Source of the DNA: Bacillota bacterium
GTDB taxonomy: Bacteria > Bacillota > Dethiobacteria > DTU022
Length of the DNA stretch: 33,431 bases
Assembly: GCA_016874655.1 (NCBI GenBank)
Contig: VGTO01000014.1
Location: 1-33,431 of the forward strand
Reading direction: 5' to 3'
Made by a program: the position numbers and the translations under genes. The notes under the pieces were generated by a model, which saw only the letters and a list, made by a program, of their open reading frames with translations, was not told where the DNA came from and searched no databases. Below are positions 16,383 through 24,371 of this stretch, in pieces (positions within the stretch are counted from its first letter, which is position 1; every line of letters starts with the position of its first letter).

Positions 16383-17375
16383 TTATAAAAGTGTGGCATA
16401 CATCACCGCTTTAATGGTATGCATCCTGTTTTCAGACTGATCGAAAACCACAGAATAATCAGATTCGAAAACTTCCTCCGAAACTTCCATGCAATCTAAG
16501 CCAAAGACGTCGCCGATATCTCTGCCGATTTCGGTCTCCAGGTTATGAAACGCCGGCAGGCAGTGCATGAAGATAGCCTCATCTTTGGCATTTTCCATCA
16601 TATCCATCGTCACCCGGTAAGCCGTTAACAGGGCAATCCGTTTTTCCCACATCTCTTTTGGCTCGCCCATCGATACCCAAACGTCAGTATAGATAACATC
16701 AGCATCTTTTGTACCCGCCTGAACATCATCAGTCAGGGTAATCGTAGCGCCGGTTTTGCGGGCGATATTTTTACACTTTTCGACCAACGCCGCTGCCGGC
16801 CATACTGCCTGCGGGGCTACAGCCCTAAAATGCAGGCCCATCTTGGCTGACCCAATCATCAGCGAATTACCCATGTTATTGGAGGCATCACCCAAAAAGG
16901 CCAGGGTTTGCCCTTGCAGGCTCCCTCGCTTTTCCTGGATGGTTAAAAAGTCGGCCAGGATCTGGGTCGGGTGATATTCTGTAGTAAGACCGTTCCAGAC
17001 CGGAACTCCGGCATAGGCGCCGAGCTCCTCGACTATGCTCTGCGCAAATCCGCGGTATTCGATGCCGTCATACATCCGCCCGAGCACCCGCGCCGTATCC
17101 TTAATCGACTCTTTTTTACCCATCTGCGATCCTGTAGGGCCCAGGTAAGTAACATGCATCCCTAAATCAAAAGCAGCTGTTTCAAAAGCACAGCGGGTTC
17201 TGGTCGAATCCTTTTCGAAGATGAGAGCGATGTTTTTGCCTTTCAGCGTATCATGAGCAATACCTAAACGTTTCATGGTTTTAAACTCCTGCGATAACTG
17301 GAGCAGGTATTTTATTTCTTCCGTCGTAAAATCAAGCAGCGTCAGCAAGTTTCTGCCCTTCAGGTTAAAAGCCAT
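16383..17375 (-). CDS. argF: Ornithine carbamoyltransferase
   Basis: The enzyme joins carbamoyl phosphate and ornithine to citrulline, or runs in reverse in the arginine deiminase pathway. The 330-aa length and motifs are diagnostic: the carbamoyl phosphate loop [19 protein letters not shown] for the domain core, DVWVSMGE near the ornithine site, and the HCLPAFHN motif with the active-site Cys. The C-terminus ([15 protein letters not shown]) is also like catabolic ArcB proteins, so anabolic versus catabolic use is open. No arcA, arcC or other arg genes are adjacent. ATG 17375 follows GGGAGGG at 9 nt. No clear ArgR box was found upstream. Confidence 0.95.
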   Translation of the reverse strand: MAFNLKGRNLLTLLDFTTEEIKYLLQLSQEFKTMKRLGIAHDTLKGKNIALIFEKDSTRTRCAFETAAFDLGMHVTYLGPTGSQMGKKESIKDTARVLGRMYDGIEYRGFAQSIVEELGAYAGVPVWNGLTTEYHPTQILADFLTIQEKRGSLQGQTLAFLGDASNNMGNSLMIGSAKMGLHFRAVAPQAVWPAAALVEKCKNIARKTGATITLTDDVQAGTKDADVIYTDVWVSMGEPKEMWEKRIALLTAYRVTMDMMENAKDEAIFMHCLPAFHNLETEIGRDIGDVFGLDCMEVSEEVFESDYSVVFDQSENRMHTIKAVMYATLL

Positions 17376-17504
17376 CTGTTTACCCTCCCGAAAAAATATG
17401 ATGAAGCAATTGCACCAGCCGAAAACAAATAAATATCAGCTCTTGTAAATTAAATTATCATTCGCCTCCAACAGGCGTTAACCCTGCAATTATGACAAAA
17501 TTTG

Positions 17505-17535
17505 TTGCCGCAAAAACGATAGCTTATGCTATAAT
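17505..17535 (+). promoter_or_regulatory. Extended -10 promoter of the thiamine transport operon
   Basis: TATAAT at 17530-17535 is preceded by TGC, giving an extended -10 (TGnTATAAT). A weak -35 (TTGCCG, 17505-17510) lies 19 nt upstream. The riboswitch begins about 15 nt after the -10, which fits a transcript starting just before it. Between this promoter and the argF start at 17375, on the other strand, I see only a small hairpin, CGCCT-CCAAC-AGGCG, near 17463-17477. Confidence 0.7.
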
Positions 17536-17549
17536 GAAAAAAACAAAGA

Positions 17550-17668
17550 TTGTAGGGGAGCTCCGAGCGGGGCTGAGAGTAAGGCGCATGGAAGCCTTTA
17601 ACCCTTATAACCTGTTGCTGTCCGCCGCTAAAGGCTGGACACTGGGTAATGCCAGCGTAGGGAACAAC
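17550..17668 (+). ncRNA. TPP (THI-box) riboswitch
   Basis: The conserved TPP aptamer parts appear in order: AGGGGAGCTCC, GGGGCTGAGAG, AACCCTT, ACCTG, and CTGGGTAATGCCAGCG followed by TAGGGAA. P3 can form from AGCTCC and GGGGCT, with an optional AAGGC/GCCTT stem after it. Unusually, a TGTCC...GGACA stem of about 23 nt is inserted between ACCTGTTGC and the P5 stem CTGG/CCAG, where most aptamers have only a few bases. The terminator directly downstream makes this a transcriptional off-switch for the ThiXYZ-like transporter when thiamine pyrophosphate is plentiful. Confidence 0.95.
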
Positions 17669-17688
17669 AAACCGGGCTTGAAACCGGC

Positions 17689-17724
17689 AAGATGCCGCCT
17701 ACGTGGGCGGCATCTTTTTGTTTT
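17689..17724 (+). terminator. Intrinsic terminator of the TPP riboswitch expression platform
   Basis: AAGATGCCGCC pairs with GGCGGCATCTT around a TACGTG loop, an 11-bp GC-rich stem, and TTTTTGTTTT follows. It lies between the aptamer and the permease gene. Just upstream, CCGG-GCTTGAAA-CCGG could form a competing small hairpin. Confidence 0.92.
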
Positions 17725-17761
17725 ACTAAGAATAACGGCCGGCAGAGCGGAGTTGACCTAA

Positions 17762-18541
17762 ATGGCCGAAATTAAAAAGTTAAACAACATTGCACCAGCG
17801 CTTATCCTAATCGTTCTGGTCATCGGCAGCTGGGAGCTGATCAGCAACTTTTCAGATATTCCGACCTATATCCTACCTGCCCCTTCGGCTATCGTCCGCG
17901 CTCTCGCTAATAACTTTGGGCTGCTGCTCTACCACAGCGGCTATACTTTTGCTGCAGTCCTGCCCGGCTTAAGCCTGGCGATCATCATCTCCCCCCTGCT
18001 GGCCTTGTTGATGGATCGCTTTACATTCTTTAAGAAAGCACTCTACCCGCTACTGGTAATTTCCCAGGCGGTGCCGATCTTTGCCGTTGCCCCGCTGATC
18101 TTAATCTGGTTTGGAGTCGGCCTTTTACCCAAGGTGCTGATAGTGGCCCTGGTCTGTTTCTTTCCGCTGACTATTAACCTGGTCGATGGTTTTAGCCAGG
18201 TTGATCCCGAGGCGATTGAACTGATGCAGACGATGCGGGCCAACCGTCTGCTAATCACCCGCTCAGTGCACCTGCCCTCTACCCTTCCATACTTCTTTTC
18301 GGGCTTAAAAATCGCAGCCACCTACAGCGTTTTGGGCGCAATTATCGGCGAATGGCTTGCCGCCAGGGCCGGTTTGGGCATCTATATGCTGCGGGCCATG
18401 CACTCGTTCAGAACCGTCGATCTCTTTGCCGCGATCATCGTAGTGGTTGTCTTAAGCCTGGCCCTATTTAAGCTGGTAGAGCTGGCCGGAAATCTGGCCA
18501 TGCCCTGGCAGAGAACAGATTATGAACATCCTGAGAGGTGA
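17762..18541 (+). CDS. thiX: ABC transporter permease, thiamine pyrimidine precursor type (ThiX-like)
   Basis: The 259-aa protein is an inner-membrane permease of the binding-protein-dependent (SsuC/TauC/ThiX) type with about six transmembrane helices. The EAA-like cytoplasmic loop appears as EAIELMQTMRANRLLITRSV followed by LPSTLPYFFSGLKIAA. Other typical segments are SQAVPIFAVAPLILIWFG and GAIIGEWLAARAGLG. It is first in the TPP-riboswitch operon, which indicates transport of a thiamine precursor such as formylaminopyrimidine or HMP. ATG 17762 has GGAG 11 nt upstream. Its TGA overlaps the GTG upstream of the next gene, so translation is coupled. Confidence 0.9.
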   Translation: MAEIKKLNNIAPALILIVLVIGSWELISNFSDIPTYILPAPSAIVRALANNFGLLLYHSGYTFAAVLPGLSLAIIISPLLALLMDRFTFFKKALYPLLVISQAVPIFAVAPLILIWFGVGLLPKVLIVALVCFFPLTINLVDGFSQVDPEAIELMQTMRANRLLITRSVHLPSTLPYFFSGLKIAATYSVLGAIIGEWLAARAGLGIYMLRAMHSFRTVDLFAAIIVVVVLSLALFKLVELAGNLAMPWQRTDYEHPER

Positions 18542-18546
18542 TTAAT

Positions 18547-19542
18547 ATGGTTTTAACCCAACAGAAGAAAATAGTAATCCTCATTACTTTGAGCCTGCTG
18601 CTGTTCTCTACCTTATTGGCAGGAGGCTGTGCAAAACCGAAAACGGAGCAGCCTGAAAGCGTGACGCTGCTTCTGGACTGGACGCCAAACACGAATTTTA
18701 GCGGGATTTATTCAGCAATAGAGCTTGGTTATTACCGAGAAGAGGGGCTTGAAGTTGTACTGGTCCAGGCTCCCGGCAGTGTCATCCAAATGGTTGGCGC
18801 AAACAGGGCTGAGTTTGGTTTCAGTTTTCAGGAAGAGGTTACCTTCGCCCGTCTGGCAGAAATCCCTGTTGTTTCTGTCGCCGCTGTTATCCAGCACAAC
18901 AGTTCCGGTTTTATCTCGCTTAAAGAGCGTGGCATTGAGAGCCCTTCTGATTTTGAAGGAAAAAGCTATGGTGGTTGGGGCTCGCCGGTTGAGGAAGCGA
19001 CGATCAGAGCTTTAATGGAGCGCCAGGGAGCTGACTTTGGCCGGGTAGAGATGATTACTACCGGCGAAGTAGACCAGTTGGTGGCCATTGAACGGGAAGC
19101 CGATTTTGCCTGGATTTTTTATGGCTGGACCGGAATCGAAGCAGAGCTTAAAGGTCTGGACTTTAACTTCATCGAGCTGCGATTGGAAGATCCGGCTCTC
19201 AACTACTATACCCCGGTGCTCATCAGCAATGAAGCCCTGATCGATACCAACCCGGAGCTGGTCAGGCGCTTTATGCGGGCCACGGCTAAAGGCTATATCT
19301 TTGCCATTGAGAATCCGGAAGAGGCAGCCCGCATCCTGACTGAAGCGGTACCGGAACTTAACGCGGATTTAGTGCTGGCCAGTCAGCTCTGGCTTGCCGC
19401 TCGCTACCAGGCAGAAGCTGAAACCTGGGGGCTGCAAAAGCTGGAGACCTGGGATAATTATGGAAAATGGCTGCTTGAACACGGTTTAATTGAAGAAATG
19501 CCAGAGCTGGAAAAAGCTTTTACCAATGCTTTTTTAGACTAG
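18547..19542 (+). CDS. thiY: ABC transporter substrate-binding lipoprotein, NMT1/THI5-like (ThiY-like)
   Basis: The 331-aa protein starts with a lipoprotein signal peptide ending in the lipobox LLAGGC (Cys28 from ATG 18547), so it should be anchored outside the membrane. The mature part is NMT1/THI5-like: LLLDWTPNTNFSGIYSAIELGYYREEGL is the family opening, followed by QFGFSFQEEV-type and YGGWGSPVEEA segments. Family members bind the pyrimidine part of thiamine or its breakdown product. ATG 18547 is chosen over the track GTG 18538 because GAGAGG lies 8 nt upstream of the ATG. The TPP riboswitch supports a thiamine-related ligand, though the exact one is unknown. Confidence 0.9.
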   Translation: MVLTQQKKIVILITLSLLLFSTLLAGGCAKPKTEQPESVTLLLDWTPNTNFSGIYSAIELGYYREEGLEVVLVQAPGSVIQMVGANRAEFGFSFQEEVTFARLAEIPVVSVAAVIQHNSSGFISLKERGIESPSDFEGKSYGGWGSPVEEATIRALMERQGADFGRVEMITTGEVDQLVAIEREADFAWIFYGWTGIEAELKGLDFNFIELRLEDPALNYYTPVLISNEALIDTNPELVRRFMRATAKGYIFAIENPEEAARILTEAVPELNADLVLASQLWLAARYQAEAETWGLQKLETWDNYGKWLLEHGLIEEMPELEKAFTNAFLD

Positions 19543-19573
19543 CCAGCTGCCGGTGAAAGCGGTGCACCACTAG

Positions 19574-20371
19574 ATGGATTGCTTAGTTTTAAAAAATATC
19601 TACTCGACCTATTACTCCGGTAACCGGTTGCTGCCGGTGCTTGACGGGATTTCGCTTCAGGTTGGCGACGGTGAGTTTGTCAGCGTGCTCGGCCCCAGCG
19701 GTTCGGGTAAAAGTACCATCTTAAAGTTAGCCGCTGGATTGTTGAAACCCGATCAGGGCCAGGTTTTAGTTGATGGAGAAGAGACCGCTGGGCACTCGCA
19801 GTTGGTCAGCTACATGCCCCAGCAGGATCTGCTCTTCCCCTGGAAAACCTTGCAGGATAACGCCGTCCTGCCGCTGCTGGCCGCTGGCTTAGACCGCCAT
19901 ACCGCGCGTGCCCGGATTGGCAAACTGCTGCCCACTTTCGGCCTGGAAGGCTTTGCCGACTACTACCCCCACCAACTTTCCGGAGGAATGCGCCAGCGGG
20001 CGGCCCTGCTGCGCACGATGATGGTCGACAGCAACCTGATGCTGCTTGACGAACCCTTTGCAGCTTTAGACGCCCTGACCCGGGAAAACCTGCAGGACTG
20101 GCTGCTTAAAATCTGGTCGCGTTACCGCCGCTCGGTGCTCTTTGTCACCCACAGTATTGACGAAGCTATCTACCTTTCCGATCGCATCTACGTGATCACC
20201 GAAAGACCGGGCCGGATCAGTTTGGAACAGAAGATTACTTTACCAAAACCGAAGGTCAGAAGTATGGTGACAGCGCCGGAGTTTTCACTCTATAAAAAAA
20301 TCCTGCTTGAAGCACTGCACCAGGAAACAAGCTGGGAAGATGGCGGTAAAATTGAAGGTGAAACCTTTTAA
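19574..20371 (+). CDS. thiZ: ABC transporter ATP-binding protein (ThiZ-like)
   Basis: The 265-aa ATPase is of the SsuB/TauB/ThiZ group. It has Walker A GPSGSGKST, the Q-loop in MPQQDLLFPW, the ABC signature LSGGMRQRAAL, Walker B LMLLDEPFAALD and the switch His in FVTHSIDEA. It powers the transporter made with the preceding permease and lipoprotein. It follows the lipoprotein gene by 31 nt; its own ribosome binding site is weak. It ends 32 nt from the end of the convergent thiN gene, and only a short weak hairpin lies between them. Confidence 0.93.
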   Translation: MDCLVLKNIYSTYYSGNRLLPVLDGISLQVGDGEFVSVLGPSGSGKSTILKLAAGLLKPDQGQVLVDGEETAGHSQLVSYMPQQDLLFPWKTLQDNAVLPLLAAGLDRHTARARIGKLLPTFGLEGFADYYPHQLSGGMRQRAALLRTMMVDSNLMLLDEPFAALDALTRENLQDWLLKIWSRYRRSVLFVTHSIDEAIYLSDRIYVITERPGRISLEQKITLPKPKVRSMVTAPEFSLYKKILLEALHQETSWEDGGKIEGETF

Positions 20372-20403
20372 ACCTGCTTGAGTTTGAGCATCAAGAAAAC
20401 CGT

Positions 20404-21054
20404 TTAAGTCTTGCTGGTTACAATCACCAGCAGTATTCCCCGGGAAATAGATACCCTGCCTCTGTCGCCGATCAGCTCATTGCTTAATCCACGTGAAGAT
20501 CCATGCTGCAACAATTCTTTCTGCAAGGGGTATCTTAATCCTTCGGTCGTCACCCCATCCACCTCAGCTGTTATGGGAAAGAGTGAAACATAGCTGCCGG
20601 GCAGGCACTCAACAGTGATGTCGTCTTCAATAAGGACCAGCTCCTGCCGGTGATCGATAATCCGAGCCGGGATCCCTGCCTCCAGCGGCAGTATAAGCAG
20701 CATCAGGTTAAAGAGGCTGTGATCCACCCGGCTGCCGCCAAGCGCCCCGATGATTAAGATCTCCTGAGGCTTAAGTTTAACGGCATGTCCCACCGCCAAC
20801 TCCAGATCGGAATAGTCTTTTTCAGCCGGATAGCTGATAACTTCTGGCTTTAAATCAGCAGCTTTGGGCAGCGCTAGCGGATCGACCGAATCAAGGTCGC
20901 CGATGATCAGATCCGGAGTCAGGCCCAAAGTCCTGGCGTGGCGCGAGCCGCCGTCAGCGCAGATAATATAGTCATCCTCGCAGAGCAACTCCCGGTAAAA
21001 CTTAGGGTTTTCTAAGTCACCGTTGGCGATGATCACAATTCGCTTCGGCTGCAA
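20404..21054 (-). CDS. thiN: Thiamine pyrophosphokinase (thiamine diphosphokinase)
   Basis: ThiN transfers pyrophosphate from ATP to thiamine to make TPP. The 216-aa protein has IIANGD at the start, CADGGSRHA, the metal-binding GDLDSVDP, the EKDYSDLE motif (the usual DKDxTD) and GALGGSRVDH. The C-terminal domain (GYVSLFPIT-like) is the substrate-binding barrel. The TTG at 21054 is preferred over the track TTG at 21072 because GGAGG lies 7 nt before it and inside the longer version. Converging on the riboswitch-controlled transporter, it forms a salvage set: uptake of precursor plus final phosphorylation of thiamine. Confidence 0.93.
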   Translation of the reverse strand: MQPKRIVIIANGDLENPKFYRELLCEDDYIICADGGSRHARTLGLTPDLIIGDLDSVDPLALPKAADLKPEVISYPAEKDYSDLELAVGHAVKLKPQEILIIGALGGSRVDHSLFNLMLLILPLEAGIPARIIDHRQELVLIEDDITVECLPGSYVSLFPITAEVDGVTTEGLRYPLQKELLQHGSSRGLSNELIGDRGRVSISRGILLVIVTSKT

Positions 21055-21082
21055 AGCATTCACCTCCGCCAATAATCTAAAC

Positions 21083-21205
21083 TCATCTTGCCATGCTGAC
21101 CAGGTAACTGATCAGTTGGTACAAACCAAATACTGCTGCCAGCAGTATATACATCTTCACTCAGGGTGATACTTTCTTATACCAGGGCTCTTTTATATCG
21201 CTCAT
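21083..21205 (-). CDS. Small one-TM protein interrupted by in-frame TGA (possible Sec, or decayed gene)
   Basis: This gene is too short for the ORF track. ATG 21205 has an excellent AAAGGAG 7 nt upstream. Fourteen codons (MSDIKEPWYKKVSP) lead to a TGA at 21163-21161. The same frame then continues for 25 codons encoding a single hydrophobic helix (YILLAAVFGLYQLISYLV) to TGA 21085-21083. The layout, a charged head and a membrane helix in one frame, suggests one 40-aa protein. The TGA could be selenocysteine (a hairpin with a loop G lies 21 nt after it), a TGG-to-TGA mutation of a Trp codon, a sequencing error, or the true end of a 14-aa peptide followed by a separate small ORF. It lies between the aminotransferase and thiN on the same strand. 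Confidence 0.5.
21130..21148 (-). promoter_or_regulatory. Hairpin downstream of the in-frame TGA; weak SECIS candidate
   Basis: ATACTGCT-GGC-AGCAGTAT (minus strand) is a perfect 8-bp stem with a three-base loop starting G. The loop begins 21 nt after the TGA at 21163-21161, within bacterial SECIS limits. It lies inside the part coding for the membrane helix and has no T-run. Confidence 0.35.
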
Positions 21206-21238
21206 CTGTTTTCTCCTTTAACATTGATATTCAATCTA

Positions 21239-22405
21239 TTAGAGGGCCGCAAAAAATCGCTCCAGGCGGCGGAGGCCTTCTTTGAGGGTTTCTGTGGAGC
21301 AGGCGTAGGAGATACGCAGGTAGCCTTCAGCCCCCTGGCCAAAATCGATTCCCGGAGTAAGCGCCACCCCTGTTTCATCTAAAATCTTCAAGGCAAAAGC
21401 GTAGGAGTCGGCGGTATACTTTTTAACATTGGCGAGCATATAGAAGGCGCCGTCGGGAATCCTGGCTGGCGCAATGCCGATCTGCTGCAGGGCATCATAG
21501 AGATAGAGCCGGCGCTCATTGTACTCGCTGAAGCGGTTGGCCAGCACTTCCGGAGTCTCACGCAGGGCGGCAATCCCGGCCGCCTGGATGAAGGAACAGG
21601 CACAGATAAAGAGGTTTTGCTGCAACTTTTGCATGTTGCGGACCAAGTCAGGCGGGGCAATCAGGTAACCGAGACGCCAGCCGGTCATAACGTTGCGCTT
21701 CGAGAAACCGTTGATTACGATGGCCCGGTCGGTGTATTCAAGAATAGAATGATCCCGGCCCGTGTAGTTTAAACCGTGATATATTTCATCGGCCACTAGA
21801 TAGGGCCCGAGTTCGGCAAAAGACTGCAACTCTTCGGCTTCGAGCACCGCCCCGGTCGGATTGGATGGTGAGTTAAGCATGATCCCCTTTACACCGGGGC
21901 CGAGCTGCTTTTTAACCTCAGCAGCCTGCAGTTTAAAGCCCTCTTCTTCCCGCGCCGGAACCAGCAGCGGGCGGGCCCCGATATAACAAATAAAGTTGGG
22001 ATAACAAGCATAGTAGGGATCGGCCATCACAATCCGATCATCACTGTTGAGCAACGCCGAAAAAGCCAGCAGCATCGCCGGGGAAGAACCGGAGGTTACT
22101 ATTACCTGCTCCGGCTCAATTTTCACGTTATAGTTACGCCGGTAATAGGCAGCTACCTCTTCCCTCAGCTCCGGTTTGCCCAGGCTGTGGGTGTAAGCAG
22201 TATCATTATCATTAATCGCTGCTATGGCCGCTTCCTTAATCACAGTGGGAGTGTTACCGCCCGGCTCTCCGACTTCCATGTGCACTATGTCGCGGCCTGC
22301 GGCTTCAAGCTGCTTAGCCTTTTCTAGAATTTCCATCGCCAAAAAAGGCTTTACCTGGCAGACCCGGGAAGGTAATTTTAATTGGTGAGAGTTTTCCGGT
22401 TTCAC
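21239..22405 (-). CDS. Class I/II PLP-dependent aminotransferase
   Basis: The 388-aa protein is a fold-type I aminotransferase of the aspartate aminotransferase (I-gamma) group. It contains HMEVGEPGG near the start, the NSPSNPTGAV motif, the ADEIYHGLNY Asp/Tyr segment and the PLP lysine in NGFSKRNVMTGWRLGY. The substrate cannot be assigned; aspartate, aromatic or alanine-type enzymes look alike at this level. The GTG start at 22405 is 21 nt after the CBS gene, with AAGGAG about 14 nt upstream, a long spacing. It probably belongs to the same transcript as CBS and the small TGA-containing gene. Confidence 0.88.
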   Translation of the reverse strand: MKPENSHQLKLPSRVCQVKPFLAMEILEKAKQLEAAGRDIVHMEVGEPGGNTPTVIKEAAIAAINDNDTAYTHSLGKPELREEVAAYYRRNYNVKIEPEQVIVTSGSSPAMLLAFSALLNSDDRIVMADPYYACYPNFICYIGARPLLVPAREEEGFKLQAAEVKKQLGPGVKGIMLNSPSNPTGAVLEAEELQSFAELGPYLVADEIYHGLNYTGRDHSILEYTDRAIVINGFSKRNVMTGWRLGYLIAPPDLVRNMQKLQQNLFICACSFIQAAGIAALRETPEVLANRFSEYNERRLYLYDALQQIGIAPARIPDGAFYMLANVKKYTADSYAFALKILDETGVALTPGIDFGQGAEGYLRISYACSTETLKEGLRRLERFFAAL

Positions 22406-22426
22406 TTCGCTCTCGTCAGCTCCTTT

Positions 22427-22855
22427 TTAGCGCCTGGCGCTATCGATCTCTTTTTCTTTAATCAACTCAGCACAGTATTCAATGATCTCCCGCCTTCTGA
22501 CAATCCCGATAAAAATGCCCTGGTCGTCGACCACCGGTACAAAATTCTGCTCGCTGGCCAGCGAGAGCAGGTCAACAATGCGGGAGTCAATCCTAACCGG
22601 TTTGTTAATAGTACGGGAAGTAATATCTTTTAGAGTGATTTTCTCCATCTCGGCCAGGCTCATCCCGGGGGCATCTTTTAACTTCCAGAGCAGATCTCCT
22701 TCAGTTATGGTTCCAACGTAACAACCCGCTTCATCAATCAGGGGCACAGCAGCGTGCCTGTGACGCTCCATGCGCTCTAAAGCCTGGCGCAGGGTGGTTT
22801 TTGTACTTAGGCAAACAACATCATTTTTCGGAATCAGGAAAAAAGCAACTTTCAT
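22427..22855 (-). CDS. Two-CBS-domain protein
   Basis: The protein has about 142 aa and consists of a tandem CBS pair: residues ~10-60 (TLRQALERMERHRHAAVPLIDEAG...GTITEGDLLW) and ~75-135 (VDLLSLASEQNFVPVVDDQGIFIGIVRRREIIEYC). Such stand-alone pairs usually sense adenine nucleotides and regulate partner proteins; no partner domain is fused here. The start is probably ATG 22855 rather than the track TTG at 22861, with AAGGG about 12 nt upstream. It sits between the GNAT and aminotransferase genes. Confidence 0.88.
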   Translation of the reverse strand: MKVAFFLIPKNDVVCLSTKTTLRQALERMERHRHAAVPLIDEAGCYVGTITEGDLLWKLKDAPGMSLAEMEKITLKDITSRTINKPVRIDSRIVDLLSLASEQNFVPVVDDQGIFIGIVRRREIIEYCAELIKEKEIDSARR

Positions 22856-22881
22856 GATCAATCATAACCCTTCTGTTTTTA

Positions 22882-23289
22882 TCAATCACGCTGATGGTCA
22901 TCTTCATTGTCGATCAAACCGCCGCAGACAATTCTGAAACCAGCCTTACGGTAGAGCGGCTCCAATTCCGGTTCAAAAAGAACATTAACGGTCTTAATCC
23001 TGTCTTTTCTAATCGCGGCGGTGACCATATTAATAAGTTCAAGGGCGATTCCCTGTTTCTGATACTCCGGATCCACCATCAAACCGCGAATCAAAGCATC
23101 ATCAACCCCATCACTTAACACATCAACATAGCCAACCATCCGTCGCTCGTCAAAACAGGCAACCGAGAGGTAGGTGCATCCGATAATTTTTTCCAGTTTA
23201 TGTCGGCGCTCATCCCACCCAACAGTTTTACGCAGTTTTGAGAGCTCGCCGGCGTCTACTTCCGGATTAACCAGGAACTTGAGAGTCAA
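22882..23289 (-). CDS. GNAT family N-acetyltransferase
   Basis: The 135-aa protein shows the GNAT core. A strand ends in MVGYVDVLSDG, and LIRGLMVDPEYQKQGIALELI carries the acetyl-CoA pyrophosphate loop (Q/RxxGxG/A as QKQGIA). A late strand-helix, LEPLYRKAGF, is the usual GNAT ending. The substrate is unknown. The TTG start at 23289 follows AGGTGG closely. Its end is marked by adjacent TGA and TAA stops, 26 nt before the CBS gene start. Confidence 0.85.
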   Translation of the reverse strand: MTLKFLVNPEVDAGELSKLRKTVGWDERRHKLEKIIGCTYLSVACFDERRMVGYVDVLSDGVDDALIRGLMVDPEYQKQGIALELINMVTAAIRKDRIKTVNVLFEPELEPLYRKAGFRIVCGGLIDNEDDHQRD

Positions 23290-23360
23290 TCTTCCACCTC
23301 AGTAAAAAAACTTTAATCAGTCAATCGCTGCCCGCTGTGTCGTAGGCATAATCACAGCTG

Positions 23361-23540
23361 CTACTGGTTTTTATAGCGCTGGGCCATGATGTACATATAG
23401 ATAATCAGGCCGAGTACCAGCACAAAAGTAATCAACGTGAATGGGTCAACCTCAAAACGCCCGGATGTAAAAACCAGGTAAACTCCGGCGAAAAAGATCA
23501 AAACCATAAGAGTAAGAAAAATCCACTTCCTGAGATTCAA
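23361..23540 (-). CDS. Small two-TM membrane protein
   Basis: The protein is about 59 aa with two hydrophobic helices (WIFLTLMVLIFFAGVYLVF and TLITFVLVLGLIIYMYIM) joined by a short acidic loop and ending in a basic tail. The TTG at 23540 is chosen because GGGGGAGG lies 8 nt before it, while the track start at 23588 has no site and would add a polar leader. The family is not recognised. It follows the sirtuin gene on the same strand. Confidence 0.65.
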   Translation of the reverse strand: MNLRKWIFLTLMVLIFFAGVYLVFTSGRFEVDPFTLITFVLVLGLIIYMYIMAQRYKNQ

Positions 23541-23596
23541 ATTCACTACCTCCCCCCAAGCACTAATGCCAAACTGTTCTCGGATCAAGCTGATTT

Positions 23597-24346
23597 TTAG
23601 CTGTTCTCCAGTACGGTTAAAAGATCATGCAACGCATTGCTGCTGTTTTCACGCACCACTACCTCCGCCCGCTGATCATAATCTGTCGGCTGTTGATTAA
23701 TAATAGCCATCTTTTTGGCCAGGCGAGGCAAATCGGCAACCGGATAGACGACCAGACTGCTGCCAACAACCAGCATGAAGTCACATTCATACTGCATTTT
23801 ATGCTGTAATTCAAAAAAGAAGGTGGGCATCGGGTCACCAAAAAGGACTACTTCGGGCCTCAACACACTAAAGCAGTAATGACAAACCGGTGGAATCCGC
23901 TTTAACTCGACCTGCTGCACCAGCTCTTCAAAGGGGTATTTCTTTTTGCAGCCCTGACAGTAGCCGGAACGCAGGTGACCGTGCACCTCCCAGACGTTTT
24001 TCGATCCTGCTTTAACATGCAGACCATCAATATTTTGAGTAACCAGACCCTTGATGTATCCCATTTTTTCCAGCTGAGCTATAACCCGGTGCCCCTCGTT
24101 TGGCTCGGCCAGTGTAATTTTTGAAAAGCGGCTGAAGCCGGCTTCGTAAAACAGGCGGGGATCATTTTTTAAAACCTCTACTGATGAGACAGCGATCGGG
24201 TCAATATTTTCCCACAATCCGGTACCCGGTGAGCGAAAATCGGGAATTCCGCTATCTGTACTGATTCCGGCACCGGTTAAAACATAAAAACGTTCATTTT
24301 CCCTGATTAAATCTGCCAACTGCTGAATTTGTTCTTCGTAGCTCAT
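23597..24346 (-). CDS. cobB: NAD-dependent protein deacylase (sirtuin, Sir2/CobB)
   Basis: The 249-aa protein is a typical sirtuin. Visible motifs are TGAGISTDSGIPDFRS (NAD loop), TQNIDGLH, the catalytic His in VHGHL, the zinc motif CQGC...CHYC, and VVGSSLVVYPVADLP. Sirtuins remove acyl groups from lysine using NAD. The ATG at 24346 has GGGGTG just upstream. It lies between a HAD phosphatase and a small membrane protein; the neighbours give no hint of a target. Confidence 0.95.
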   Translation of the reverse strand: MSYEEQIQQLADLIRENERFYVLTGAGISTDSGIPDFRSPGTGLWENIDPIAVSSVEVLKNDPRLFYEAGFSRFSKITLAEPNEGHRVIAQLEKMGYIKGLVTQNIDGLHVKAGSKNVWEVHGHLRSGYCQGCKKKYPFEELVQQVELKRIPPVCHYCFSVLRPEVVLFGDPMPTFFFELQHKMQYECDFMLVVGSSLVVYPVADLPRLAKKMAIINQQPTDYDQRAEVVVRENSSNALHDLLTVLENS

Positions 24347-24371
24347 CTTTTCACCCCTCCCCCCGCTTTAG

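Noticed and set aside
16383-17375. Arginine deiminase operon
   Set aside because: Only the carbamoyltransferase is present; there is no arginine deiminase, carbamate kinase or arginine/ornithine antiporter beside it.
17492-17761. 89-aa ORF upstream of the thiamine permease
   Set aside because: It runs across the promoter region, TPP aptamer and terminator and has no recognisable protein features.
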